64,000 nucleotides of DNA from Actinomyces naeslundii (GTDB lineage: Bacteria; Actinomycetota; Actinomycetes; Actinomycetales; Actinomycetaceae). The notes under the pieces were generated by a model. It searched no databases. It had not been told where the DNA came from and saw only the letters and a program-made list of their open reading frames with translations. Where the stretch lies: NCBI RefSeq assembly GCF_001956585.1, contig NZ_MSRR01000019.1, positions 1 through 64,000 of the forward strand. The letters are read 5' to 3'. Below are positions 34,801-43,025 of this stretch, piece by piece (position 1 is the stretch's first letter; the number at the start of each line of letters is the position of its first letter). Made by a program: the position numbers and the translations under genes.

Positions 34801-37800
34801 ACCAGGCGCCCGGCACGGGTGGACACGCCCAGCGACGGGTCACTGGAGACCGGGTCGCCCTCCAGGGACAGGGTGTCGCCGTCGGTGTCCAGGTCGTTGG
34901 ACAGGACGTCCACGGCCACGGTGCGTCCGGGCTTGGCCACGACCAGGTCGTCGGTGGCCACCGGGGCCACGTTGAGCGGGGAGGACTGGGCGACGCCCAC
35001 GCGGACCGTGCCGGTGGACTGGGCCCCGAAGCGGTCCTCGACGACGTAGGTGAAGGTGTCGGTGCCCGAGGCGCCCTCGGAGGGCTTGTAGGTCAGCCAC
35101 GAGGAGTTGACCTCCACCGAGCCCAGGGAGGGGGCCTGGTTGAGGCCCACCAGACTCACCGAGTCGCCGTCGGGGTCGATGCCGTCCAGGGGCACGGTGA
35201 TGTTGGTGGACGAGCCGGCCACGGTACGGGCCTCCAGGTTGCGCGGTGAGGGCGCGGAGTTGTGCTCGGCGTCCTGCGCGCGCACCTCCACGGTGAGGAC
35301 CCCCGAGGCGGTCTGCCCCTGATCGTCCTTGGCCGTGTAGGCGTAGGAGGTGCGTCCGGGCTGGTCGCCGGCGCGGAAGCGGAGGGTGTCCTCGCTGACC
35401 CAGGCGGTGCCGAGCTCGTCGCCCACCAGGCTGACCTGCGAGTCCACCGACAGGTTGAGGCCCGAGGGGGAGGAGTCGTTGTCCAGGACGGGTACGGTGA
35501 CGACGTCGCCGGCTCTCACCACGGCGGTGTCATTGGTGACCACCGGCGGCTGGGGCTGGGACTGGGTCACCGGGACGATCGCTACCTTCCCGGTGGCGGA
35601 GGAGGTCCCGTTGGTGACTGTGTAGTCCACCGTCAGATTGGCCGGGACGGTGCTGGCCGCAGTGATCTGCAGCAGGGAGTGGTCCACGACCGTGACGGTG
35701 ACGCCGGAGTCGGGCGGGGCGCTGACCGACTGCAGGACCAGGATCCCCCCGGAGGGGTCGAAGTCGTTGTTGAGCGGGGCGATCGTCGTCGAGCCGCCGT
35801 TGCGCAGCAGGGCGGTGTCGTTCTCGACCTCGGGCGGCACCGTGGCGTCGGCCTTGGGGGTGACGTCCACGCGCACGATTCCCTGAGCCGTATTGGCCCC
35901 GTCCATGACGTCGTAGGTGAGGTAGTAGGTCTGGGCCTGGGCACCTGCGTCGGCGGAGAAGGTGAAGACGCCCGCCTGCTGGTCGACGTCGATCGAGGTC
36001 CCGGCCGGGGCCTCCTGGACCGCGGCCAGGCGCAGGGTCGCCCCGGAGGGGGAGGTGTCGTTCTCCAGGGGAGAGACGACGGCCTTGGTGCCGGCGACGA
36101 CGCGGATGTGGTCGGCATTGGCGATCGGCTTGGCCGACTGAGCCGGCTGCACATCGACCTTGACCACGCCGGAGGTGGTCTCCCGGCCGTCGGAGACGGT
36201 GACGGTCAGGTCCCGGGTGCCGGTGCCGGCCCCCAGCTCACGCACCGTGACCGTCCCCTCGTTGGAGACCTTGGTGTCGAGGCCCTCACCCTGGGCGGAG
36301 ACCAGGAAGAGGTCGTCGCCGTCGGGGTCCAGCCAGTGCCCCAGCACATCGAGGGAGCCGGAGGCCTTCTCGGCGACCGTGAGGGTCGGGGTGGTGATCT
36401 GCTTCGGCGCGCCGTTGACGTCCCAGCCATGGACGTCCACCGTGGCGACGGCGGAGTCGCTCATGCCGCGCCCGTCATCGGCGGTATAGGGCACGGAATA
36501 GCTGCCGGAGGCGTTGTCGGGGATATCCATGCGCAGGGCCAGTCCGCCCTGGGCCTTGGTGGCCGACAGCGATCCGCCGTTGTCCTGCGGGGTGGCGGTG
36601 AGGACGTCGCCGTCGGGATCGGAGTCGTTGGCCAGCACGGGCAGGAGCGCGGAGCGGCCGGGGCGCACACCGAAGTTGTCGTCGACCGCCTTGGGGGCGT
36701 GGTTCTCCTCGGTGCGCTCCGGCGGCGTCTGGGAGTCCGAGGTGTTGGCGGAGTCGTCCTTCTGGTCGGCGTTGTCGTCGGTCTGGGCGGTCTTGTCCGT
36801 CCAGTCGTCGATGAGGACGAGGTCCTCGTTGGGCAGCCACACCGAGCCCGTCTCCAGGTCGTTGAGCACGATGGCGTCGCGGTTGACCCGGAAGATCGGG
36901 GCCGAGGACGCGGCGAGCTTGTCATCGTGGAGGGTCTCGGTGCCGCCGCTGAACAAGCCGGAGCAGCTGCGCACGAACTGGCCCGAGCCGGACCAGGCCG
37001 CATAGACGCACTTGCCCAGGCGTACCGGCTGGGCGGCAACGCCCTCAGGGGCCGACTTCTCCTTGGACGACGGCGTCCTGGTGACCTTCCCCCCGTCCAG
37101 AGGGACGGAGATGAGCTCGTTGCGGGAGGCCACCAGGACCGAGTCGGCGTCAGGGCCGGGCTGCTGGAGCGCCAGGCCGGAGGTGTCCAGGTTGACGGTC
37201 TTGCCCTCGGGCAGGTGGAGGATACCGGTGCTGCGCTCGAGGACCACCGGCTTGTCGCCGACGGCGGTGATGGCCAGATCGGTGCCGGAGGTCAGCTTCA
37301 AGGAGGTGTTGGTGGCCTCCTCCCAGCCCTTGTCGTTGGCCTCCAGGGAGACCAGGGACTTGCTGGTGGCCGAGGCTGCGTGGATGGCGCCGTCCTGGCC
37401 GACGACGGCCACGACGTCGGGCATGCCGGAGACCACGGGAGCCGCGGCGGTCAGGGAGCCGGCCGACTTGGTCTTCGCGGCGCGGATCGTTCCCTGGACC
37501 TTGTCGATGGCGATCACCCGGTCGCCGCCCTGGGCGATTGTCGTGCCCTTGGTGAGCTGGGTGCGTCCCGAGAAGGAGACCTGGGTGGGGTCGACCGAGG
37601 AGACCGAGGCGTCCCCGGAGTCGGGGACCAGGATGTCCTCGGCGTTCTGGGTGACGTCGAAGGAGGATGAGGAGGTGCGGATCGTGCCGTCGACCTCACG
37701 GGAGGGGTAGTTGAGGCGGGCCACCAGGTGCTTGGAGGTCGAGGTGACCCACACGCCGCCGTCGTTGAGGTGCAGGTCTGCCTGGGCCACGCCCTCGTGG

Positions 37801-38204
37801 AGCCAGGCTGCCGTTCCCAGGGCGGCGACGCACAGCACGGCGGCCAGGGAGGACAGGCGCTTGCGCAGCCGCTGACGCTGGGCCCGCGACTGGGGGATGC
37901 GGAAGGTCGCGGCCAGGCGGGAGGTGGTGGTTCCGGAGGTGAGCCCCGATCCCATGCCCTCCACGGCGTCGTCGGAGGCGGCCTTGGCGGAGTTGCTGGA
38001 GGCCTTGGCCCGCCGCCGGGGGCGCAGAGCGCTCGCGGCACGGGCGAGGAGACCGGGACGGCCGGTGGAGTCCTGATCGGTCTGAGCGGTGCTGGAGTCG
38101 GATCGGTTGCTTCCGCCGTCACCGGCACCGGAGGCGGCTGCGGCGGAGTCGATGCTGCTCGACGAGCTGTCGAGCGCCTCGAAGTCGTTACGTGAAGTGG
38201 TCAC
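31896..38204 (-). CDS. Giant Ig-like / fibronectin type III surface protein
   Basis: A 2102-residue cell-surface protein. The N-terminal 115 residues are cytoplasmic and Ser/Asp-rich; a membrane helix lies at 118-135. Residues 145-480 form a beta-propeller-like region. About ten cadherin/VCBS-type Ig modules fill roughly 500-1555, most with a VLxNDxDPxGD-like motif. Five fibronectin type III modules follow (1560-1995). After nine consecutive Asp residues (about 2001-2009) comes a C-terminal domain rich in Cys and Trp (CGYWYWDTWNWQPAW). There is no LPXTG signal, so it stays tethered by its N-terminus. It corresponds to the FN3 protein of bifidobacterial PFNA clusters. The GTG start overlaps the cytidylyltransferase stop by 4 bp. 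Confidence 0.9.
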   Translation of the reverse strand: MTTSRNDFEALDSSSSSIDSAAAASGAGDGGSNRSDSSTAQTDQDSTGRPGLLARAASALRPRRRAKASSNSAKAASDDAVEGMGSGLTSGTTTSRLAATFRIPQSRAQRQRLRKRLSSLAAVLCVAALGTAAWLHEGVAQADLHLNDGGVWVTSTSKHLVARLNYPSREVDGTIRTSSSSFDVTQNAEDILVPDSGDASVSSVDPTQVSFSGRTQLTKGTTIAQGGDRVIAIDKVQGTIRAAKTKSAGSLTAAAPVVSGMPDVVAVVGQDGAIHAASATSKSLVSLEANDKGWEEATNTSLKLTSGTDLAITAVGDKPVVLERSTGILHLPEGKTVNLDTSGLALQQPGPDADSVLVASRNELISVPLDGGKVTRTPSSKEKSAPEGVAAQPVRLGKCVYAAWSGSGQFVRSCSGLFSGGTETLHDDKLAASSAPIFRVNRDAIVLNDLETGSVWLPNEDLVLIDDWTDKTAQTDDNADQKDDSANTSDSQTPPERTEENHAPKAVDDNFGVRPGRSALLPVLANDSDPDGDVLTATPQDNGGSLSATKAQGGLALRMDIPDNASGSYSVPYTADDGRGMSDSAVATVDVHGWDVNGAPKQITTPTLTVAEKASGSLDVLGHWLDPDGDDLFLVSAQGEGLDTKVSNEGTVTVRELGAGTGTRDLTVTVSDGRETTSGVVKVDVQPAQSAKPIANADHIRVVAGTKAVVSPLENDTSPSGATLRLAAVQEAPAGTSIDVDQQAGVFTFSADAGAQAQTYYLTYDVMDGANTAQGIVRVDVTPKADATVPPEVENDTALLRNGGSTTIAPLNNDFDPSGGILVLQSVSAPPDSGVTVTVVDHSLLQITAASTVPANLTVDYTVTNGTSSATGKVAIVPVTQSQPQPPVVTNDTAVVRAGDVVTVPVLDNDSSPSGLNLSVDSQVSLVGDELGTAWVSEDTLRFRAGDQPGRTSYAYTAKDDQGQTASGVLTVEVRAQDAEHNSAPSPRNLEARTVAGSSTNITVPLDGIDPDGDSVSLVGLNQAPSLGSVEVNSSWLTYKPSEGASGTDTFTYVVEDRFGAQSTGTVRVGVAQSSPLNVAPVATDDLVVAKPGRTVAVDVLSNDLDTDGDTLSLEGDPVSSDPSLGVSTRAGRLVLNLPDKEGNHSVAYTVSDGRGGTDTGTVTVQVSKDAPLANPVGVDDYVTVDQVDANGKVTIPVLDNDKDTDGSPWDLKLSSSDPDVEVGKDSISLTVGETQRLVLYTITDADGLTGHAVVVVPARSALRPRINPSAVPAHVPADKTTDINLSSYILTREGTKPVITDASSIHMAKGTKDAKTASSGTALSFTPDSGFTGQTSVTFTVADGTGSDALSSTLTLPIVVDSSTNKPPTFTPTEVKVAPGEGAVTANLAAMTSDPDPSDKLSFQAGPAPAGFDISLSGSSLSVKASDKATEGTTGSIPITVSDGVNPPVSASLPVRVSASNKPLMTTAPINLESRNGEAVSADVSKAVTNPFPDKPITLSGTPTITSGQGTVSVSGTTVTITPNAGFHGTITAQYKVLDSTGSESRAVTGTITVQVGGVAPAAPSGVNVVPVGADSARVSWTDGAANGSPITGYKVSVNGSEQTCTTSNCLIGNLTPGQTYNIQVVATNKYGDSEAATVPYQHNATAKTPAAPVLAAGAGKVTASWTEVEDPFGGATTYDVRLSDGTMLTGVAGASTSFDVTPGRAYTAQVRARSSQGTVSEWSSSSNPVTPYGEPGAPGTPVITPNGNTVTVSWQAANGNGSPVNYTLHYSNGNDSDSKSVGGATSTTVTISRGTWTFWVEADNGHGSKTSPQASYSYKPAPLTPSTPAVKATGNSGELSVNASPRAGNGWSVGELTVEYSVDQVNWTSSSTIRGLTDGRAYTVYARTNGGGQYSDVVASSPVAPYGPPSAPSVSCELTGKKQKKVSCSWTPGGNNGAGTSYEQTDNGGGTVEEIEVGDTYEGKLKRGESLTWCVRARTNAGTSEWGCDTVTRPPKQSDDDDDDDDDKQRVAVGTEQQFYVDHTQRCRPFGPWGTCYQMVFDLSGNPNSTLSCGYWYWDTWNWQPAWNEEEITLDKNGYARHKFPHRTPNWNQTVTCTQQ

Positions 38205-38641
38205 TGGGCCCCTTGGGGACTGCGAGATGCGACCTCCTGGACGAGGGTTCGTCGCAGCATCGTCGAGGAGGTGGTGGGGGTGTAGGGGAGGTAGACCACC
38301 GAGGCGCCGACCTCAGCCATCTCGGCCTCGAGGCGGCGACCCTTGTCCGTGTCCTTCCAGTCGGTGCCCTTGAAGAGCACGTCGAAGGGCGAGCGCTTCC
38401 AGGCCAGGCGCTTGTCCTGGTCGTAGTCCGGGACCACGGAGTCCACCATGCGCAGGGCGGCCACCATGGACATGCGCTCGGTCAGGGGCACGATGGGGCC
38501 TCGCCCCTTCATCCGCTCGAGCGACTCGTCGGTGGCCACTCCCGCGATGAGGTGGTCACAGCGCTTGGCCGCCTCGGTGAGGATGTTGAGGTGCCCCACG
38601 TGCAGCATGTCGAAGCCGCCGGGGACGTAGCCGGTGATCAT
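38201..38641 (-). CDS. Glycerol-3-phosphate cytidylyltransferase-like nucleotidyltransferase
   Basis: A small soluble enzyme of 146 residues with the nucleotidyltransferase HxGH motif (His14-Val-Gly-His17 in GGFDMLHVGHLNIL) and a late TTSSTMLRR that matches the second CTP-binding motif. Length and motifs fit TagD-like glycerol-3-phosphate cytidylyltransferases, but related enzymes activate other alcohol or sugar phosphates. The ATG is set by its 1-bp overlap with the sugar-transferase stop and by the conserved MITGYVPGGFD start. Together with the CDP-alcohol phosphotransferase at 42243 it suggests an alcohol-phosphate unit in a wall polymer. Its coupling to the giant surface protein gene is unusual. 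Confidence 0.82.
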   Translation of the reverse strand: MITGYVPGGFDMLHVGHLNILTEAAKRCDHLIAGVATDESLERMKGRGPIVPLTERMSMVAALRMVDSVVPDYDQDKRLAWKRSPFDVLFKGTDWKDTDKGRRLEAEMAEVGASVVYLPYTPTTSSTMLRRTLVQEVASRSPQGAQ

Positions 38642-40095
38642 CAGTAGGCTCCCTTTCCGCCGATAACCGCGCGCAGCGTTCCGGCGAAGATCTTCGCGTC
38701 CAGGGCTCCGCCCCGGTTCTCCACGTAGTGACGGTCCAGGGCCACGGTGGAGGCCCAGGACAGGTCCGAGCGCCCGGAGATCTGCCACAGGCCGGTCAGG
38801 CCGGGCTTGACCAGAAGACGACGCAGTGCCTCGGCGTCGTACTTGGCGACCTCGACGGGCAGGGCGGGGCGTGGCCCCACCAGGCTCATGTCCCCGCGCA
38901 CGACGTTGATGAGCTGGGGCAGCTCGTCAATCGACAGACGTCGGATCCAGCGGCCCACGTGGGTGATACGAGGGTCCTGACGGTCCTTGAACATCACCTC
39001 GTTGCCGGCGTCGCCGCCGGACTTGACCACCGAGGCGCGGCGGGCGTCGGAGTCGGTGTACATGGAGCGGAACTTCCACATGGTGAAGGGCTTGCCGTTC
39101 TGCCCCACGCGGGTCTGGGTGTAGAAGACCGGTCCGGGCGAGTCGATGCGGATCGCGATCGCGGTGGCCGCCAGCAGCGGAGAGATGAGGGCCAGCCCGA
39201 CGGCGCCGGCGACTCGGTCGAACAGGGCCTTGCCCGCGGCGCGGGTGCGGCGGGTCTTGACGGCGATGAGGCCGGTCCACCCCTGAGTGACGGTCAGGGC
39301 CCGCATGCGTCCGGGCACGACGTCCTGCAGGCCCGGAGCGACGACGAGGCGCACCTGGGTGCCCTCCAGGCCGCGCATGAGGGTGACCAGGTCCTCCGGA
39401 GTGACCGAGCCGACTGTCATGACGGCGTCGATGCGCTCGGCGTGCAGGGTCTGGGCGATGTGCTGGGGACTGCGGACGGGCTCGGCCGAGTGGAAGGCCC
39501 GGTCCTGGCCCGAGGACAGGTACCCCACGATGAGGAAGCCGTCCATGGGATGGCGGCGAAGCTGGGTGAGCATGGGCTGGGCGCCCGAGCCCATGACGAT
39601 GAGGGTGCGGCGCAGCGCGTGCCCCTCGAGGCGGCGACGGCGCAGCCAACCGGACTCGATGGATCGCCCGGTGATGGCCAGAAGGAGCTGGACCGCCAGG
39701 GAGACGAGCAAGGTGGTCCGGGCAACCTCGGACAGGTCGGCCAGCAGCAGGGCAACCGGGACGCTCACGGCAGCAGCGGCGACGTAACGGCCCGTGCCCG
39801 GCCCGGCCTGCTCGACGGCGTCGATGCCGAGGGCGCCCAGGAACCAGGCCGTGAGCACCATCGTGGCGCCCACGGTGGCGGCGGACCAGACCAGTGGCAG
39901 GTGGCCGTTCAGGAGAGCGACCCAGATGGGGACGGCGATGGCGAAGAGGTCGGACAGGACGAGCCAGATGACGAGGTCGTGGCGCGTGCGCGCCCAGGGA
40001 CTGCGCGGAGCGGTGGGGGAGATGGCACCGGCTGCTGCTGTCGAGGGACGCCGGTGCTGCTCGCGCTGGGGCAGTGTCAGGGTCGAACTAGACAA
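38641..40095 (-). CDS. Polyprenyl-phosphate sugar-1-phosphate transferase (WbaP/CpsE type)
   Basis: The 484-residue membrane enzyme starts polysaccharide repeat units by moving a sugar-1-phosphate from a nucleotide sugar onto undecaprenyl phosphate. Four to five N-terminal helices (about 40-140) and a central Rossmann-like domain precede one helix near 290. The catalytic bacterial sugar transferase domain then contains GKPFTMWKFRSMY, RRLSIDELPQLINV, GDMSLVGPRPALP and KPGLTGLWQISGR. The start is a TTG with GGAG seven bases upstream. It heads the minus-strand operon that continues through the PFNA-like genes. The likely flippase is encoded divergently at 40532. Confidence 0.93.
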   Translation of the reverse strand: MSSSTLTLPQREQHRRPSTAAAGAISPTAPRSPWARTRHDLVIWLVLSDLFAIAVPIWVALLNGHLPLVWSAATVGATMVLTAWFLGALGIDAVEQAGPGTGRYVAAAAVSVPVALLLADLSEVARTTLLVSLAVQLLLAITGRSIESGWLRRRRLEGHALRRTLIVMGSGAQPMLTQLRRHPMDGFLIVGYLSSGQDRAFHSAEPVRSPQHIAQTLHAERIDAVMTVGSVTPEDLVTLMRGLEGTQVRLVVAPGLQDVVPGRMRALTVTQGWTGLIAVKTRRTRAAGKALFDRVAGAVGLALISPLLAATAIAIRIDSPGPVFYTQTRVGQNGKPFTMWKFRSMYTDSDARRASVVKSGGDAGNEVMFKDRQDPRITHVGRWIRRLSIDELPQLINVVRGDMSLVGPRPALPVEVAKYDAEALRRLLVKPGLTGLWQISGRSDLSWASTVALDRHYVENRGGALDAKIFAGTLRAVIGGKGAY

Positions 40096-40531
40096 GGTGG
40101 ACTCCGCAGGGATGATCGAGGGTGGGCAATAACTGTCGAGTAGTGCTGACGGGACGTCGTGAACAGCAGCAGTTTTAGAATGCTACTAACTCTTGCGGGC
40201 GTTATTTGTGGGAAGTGGCCAAGATCGCAGGGTTGAAGTGAGGAGTCGAGGTGAGTTTGGGTCGAGTGTATGTTACAGGTGCGCAACGATACAGGGATGC
40301 CAATGCACTTATGAGGGACCTTTCAGGGTTCTTCCAGCAGGGGGCATTTGGCCTGCTCAGGCCAGGTTTGCTGGGGTTGTGCCAAGGGGGGTGGGTGGGG
40401 GTCGGTCAATGTCACAAGTCTATAAACAAAAGATAGCAGGTCGTAGAGGATGATGTGTCTAGTCTCGTGTCTGACTTCAGGTGTCCTCCCGATGCCAGAT
40501 TGTTACCTTCCTACAACATCAGGAGTGCGAT
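40096..40531. other. Divergent, relatively AT-rich promoter region
   Basis: This 436-bp gap separates the sugar transferase (-) and the flippase (+). Its GC content is clearly lower than the flanks, especially 40130-40280 and 40400-40460. It must hold promoters for both glycan operons. No gene is supported: short plus-strand frames here lack ribosome sites and conserved features. The flippase ribosome site AGGAG is at 40521-40525. Confidence 0.55.
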
Positions 40532-42085
40532 GTGACCCAGTCGAGTTCCTCGACACCTGCGGTGCCCTCGATGACGGCCTCGACGGTGGGTGACGATCCA
40601 CTGGGCTCTGCTGGTTGTCGACAACCTGCAGGGGCGGCAGAAGCTCTCGGCCCTTCAGGGGGTGAGGCGGATGCTGGGACGACGCCGCCCCCGGCTTCCC
40701 GACGCTCGTTGCTGCGGCGGCTCGGGGGAGCTGCGCGCCGTGGGTCGTCATCGGGTGCCAGTTGGTCCTCTGTGGGAACCACAGCCGTGGCCAAGGTTGT
40801 GGTCATGGGAGTCTCGGGTGTGTTCGGCCTGGTCAACACCAGTCTCATCATCCGGCACTTCGGAGCCGATGCCTTCGCCCAGTACGGTCTGCTGGCCACC
40901 TTCCCCACGCTCATGCCCTTCACCGACCTGGGGATCGGTGCGGTCATCCTCAATACGGTGGCCAGCTCAACCGACCCGGCTCACGACTCGGTCGTGCGTC
41001 GCACGATCACCACTGCCGTCCGGGTGCTGCTCGGCTCCGCCCTGGTCATCAGTACCGTCGGCATCGTCATCCTGCTGCTGGGGGCCTGGCCCTGGCTCCT
41101 GGGGGGCAAGCTCATGGAGGGCGGTGGGCTCACGGCCACCGTCTGCCTCGTCATCTACGCCGCAGCCCTCCCCCTGTCCGTGGGGCAGCGCGTCATCATC
41201 GGCCTGGGGCGCTCGGCCACGCAGGTCATCAGCCAGGGCGTCGTCTCCCCGGCCATGTCCTGCTTCCTCCTGCTGGCCATCGTCACCGGCCTGGGGCGCG
41301 GTAATGCCGTGTCCATCTACTCCTACGTCGCCAACGCGCTGGTCTCGGTCATCTGCATCGTCGTCGCCTGGCGCGCCACCCGGCCCCTGTTCGCGGGGGC
41401 TCTCCAGGACGTGCCCCGTCTGCGCAGTGTACGAGGCGTTCGCATCGTCAACACCGCGGGCCCCCAGCTCCTCCAGTCCCTGGCCATCCCGATCGCCTTC
41501 CAGACCGACCGGCTCCTTCTGTCCCACCTGGGTCAGTCACAGGCTCTGGCCGAGTACAACCTGGCCAACAACCTGTTCAACATGCTGACCCAGACCGTCA
41601 TGGCGGCCGGGGTGGCGATGTGGCCGATGTTCGCCCGCGCCCGCGCCGACAGGCGCATCGAGAACCCCTTCAAGCCGGCGATGATCTTCAGTGGGGGCGG
41701 ATTCCTCCTGGCACTGGCTCTGGTGGCCGTCACCCCCTGGGCCGCTCGGGTCATGTCTCACGGCAAGATCGTCCTGCCGGCCGCTCTTGTGTGGGCCTTC
41801 GCCGCCTACGTCGCCGTTGAGGCCGGCAAGCAGCCTCTGGGCATGTACATGACCGATCCACGCGGGCTGCAGTTCCAGGTGGTGCCGGTCCTCATCCTGG
41901 TGCCGATGAACCTCGCCATCTCCTGGGTCCTCATTGGGCCCTTCGATGCTGCCGGCCCTATCCTGGGCTCGGTGATCTCGGTGATCCTGTGCCAGATCGT
42001 CCCGTACTCCTGGTGGGTCCGCCGCGACGTGGCCAGGCGTCGTCGCGAGCTGGCGGAGTCTCAGGCGCAGGAGGTGGGGCGGTGA
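40532..42085 (+). CDS. Wzx-type polysaccharide flippase (MOP superfamily)
   Basis: The 517-residue membrane protein has a hydrophilic Ser/Pro/Gly-rich tail of about 80 residues, then about 12-14 helices (VVVMGVSGVFGLVNTSLII and later VLIGPFDAAGPILGSVISVI). It matches the lipid-linked oligosaccharide flippases that carry finished repeat units to the outer face of the membrane. The GTG start is six bases after AGGAG. It lies divergent from the initiating sugar transferase and upstream of the CDP-alcohol phosphotransferase, so it probably serves the same polymer. The substrate cannot be inferred from sequence. Confidence 0.87.
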   Translation: MTQSSSSTPAVPSMTASTVGDDPLGSAGCRQPAGAAEALGPSGGEADAGTTPPPASRRSLLRRLGGAARRGSSSGASWSSVGTTAVAKVVVMGVSGVFGLVNTSLIIRHFGADAFAQYGLLATFPTLMPFTDLGIGAVILNTVASSTDPAHDSVVRRTITTAVRVLLGSALVISTVGIVILLLGAWPWLLGGKLMEGGGLTATVCLVIYAAALPLSVGQRVIIGLGRSATQVISQGVVSPAMSCFLLLAIVTGLGRGNAVSIYSYVANALVSVICIVVAWRATRPLFAGALQDVPRLRSVRGVRIVNTAGPQLLQSLAIPIAFQTDRLLLSHLGQSQALAEYNLANNLFNMLTQTVMAAGVAMWPMFARARADRRIENPFKPAMIFSGGGFLLALALVAVTPWAARVMSHGKIVLPAALVWAFAAYVAVEAGKQPLGMYMTDPRGLQFQVVPVLILVPMNLAISWVLIGPFDAAGPILGSVISVILCQIVPYSWWVRRDVARRRRELAESQAQEVGR

Positions 42086-42242
42086 GTGCCGCCCCACCGT
42101 CCGACGGCTCCGGGCCTGTCGGTGCCACCCGCGTGCCTGTGCGGTTCCGTCCTGCTCGCCCGCTCCCCGACCTTCCCTGACTCCCCTCCTCTCCATCCAA
42201 CATCCCGGCCCGGCCCCCGGGCCTCATCCAAGGAGATGCCTC

Positions 42243-42977
42243 ATGAGCGCCCCTTCCGGTTCCCCCACGATCGCCGAGAACATCCGGGCCCTGTCCCGTG
42301 CCCAGAAGTCCAAGGCCGGCGCCCCCCTCTACTCCCGCATTATCAATCGGCCAGCAGGGCGGGTCCTGGCGGCCGTCGCCCATCGTCTGGGCGCGACCCC
42401 GGACCAGGTGACGGTGCTCTCCGCACTGTGCACCTACAGTGGCATCGCCCTCATCGCCCTGTGGCGTCCCACAGTCGCTTCGGCCGTGGCGACCGCGCTG
42501 CTACTCATGTTCGGTTATGCCCTCGACGCCGCTGACGGGCAGCTGGCAAGATTACGCAATGGTGGTTCTAAGGCCGGTGAATGGCTCGACCATGTTGCTG
42601 ACGTTATTAAGCTCTCGACAATTCATGGAGCCATCGCGATCTCCTTGTTTCGTTTTGCGGACCTGACGCCGCCGGTACTGCTTATTCCGCTCGCTTTCGG
42701 AGCGATTCAGAATATCCACTTCTTCAGTTATATTCTGACTTATCAGCTGCGTTATCACGGCGGTACGCCACTGGCCAAGGACGAGTCCCGTCCGGGCGTC
42801 ATCAAGTCCGTCCTGTCGGCTCCCACGGACTACGGGCTCATGTGCTTCGTGCTCATGACCCGCTTCGCCCCCACGGTCTTCCTGTGGATCTACGGCGTCA
42901 TGCTCCTGGGGTACGTGGGCTACGTGGTTCTGGCCCTGCCCAAGTGGTACCGGGACCTGCGGCGCGACGCCCAGTAG
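42243..42977 (+). CDS. CDP-alcohol phosphotransferase
   Basis: The 244-residue membrane enzyme has the CDP-OH-P signature: DAADGQLARLRNGGSKAGEW then LDHVADV, giving the D-x2-D-G-x2-A-R-x8-G-x3-D-x3-D pattern. It catalyses transfer of a phosphoalcohol from a CDP-alcohol to an acceptor alcohol, normally in phospholipid synthesis. Five or six helices are visible. In a glycan cluster and near a cytidylyltransferase (38201), it may instead modify a wall polymer or lipid carrier. Bases 42543-42770 are noticeably AT-richer, with different codon choice from the rest of the gene. A short 48-bp gap separates it from the next gene. Confidence 0.88.
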   Translation: MSAPSGSPTIAENIRALSRAQKSKAGAPLYSRIINRPAGRVLAAVAHRLGATPDQVTVLSALCTYSGIALIALWRPTVASAVATALLLMFGYALDAADGQLARLRNGGSKAGEWLDHVADVIKLSTIHGAIAISLFRFADLTPPVLLIPLAFGAIQNIHFFSYILTYQLRYHGGTPLAKDESRPGVIKSVLSAPTDYGLMCFVLMTRFAPTVFLWIYGVMLLGYVGYVVLALPKWYRDLRRDAQ

Positions 42978-43025
42978 ATCGCGGCGCTCCGCCACCCCGT
43001 TGACAATCGACGCTTAAGGAATCTT

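Noticed and set aside
31860-37670. Very long plus-strand open frames (over 1100 and 800 codons)
   Set aside because: They are antisense to the giant Ig/FN3 gene; the translations are Gly/Arg/Val/Asp/His-rich with no domain, an effect of high GC and third-position bias.
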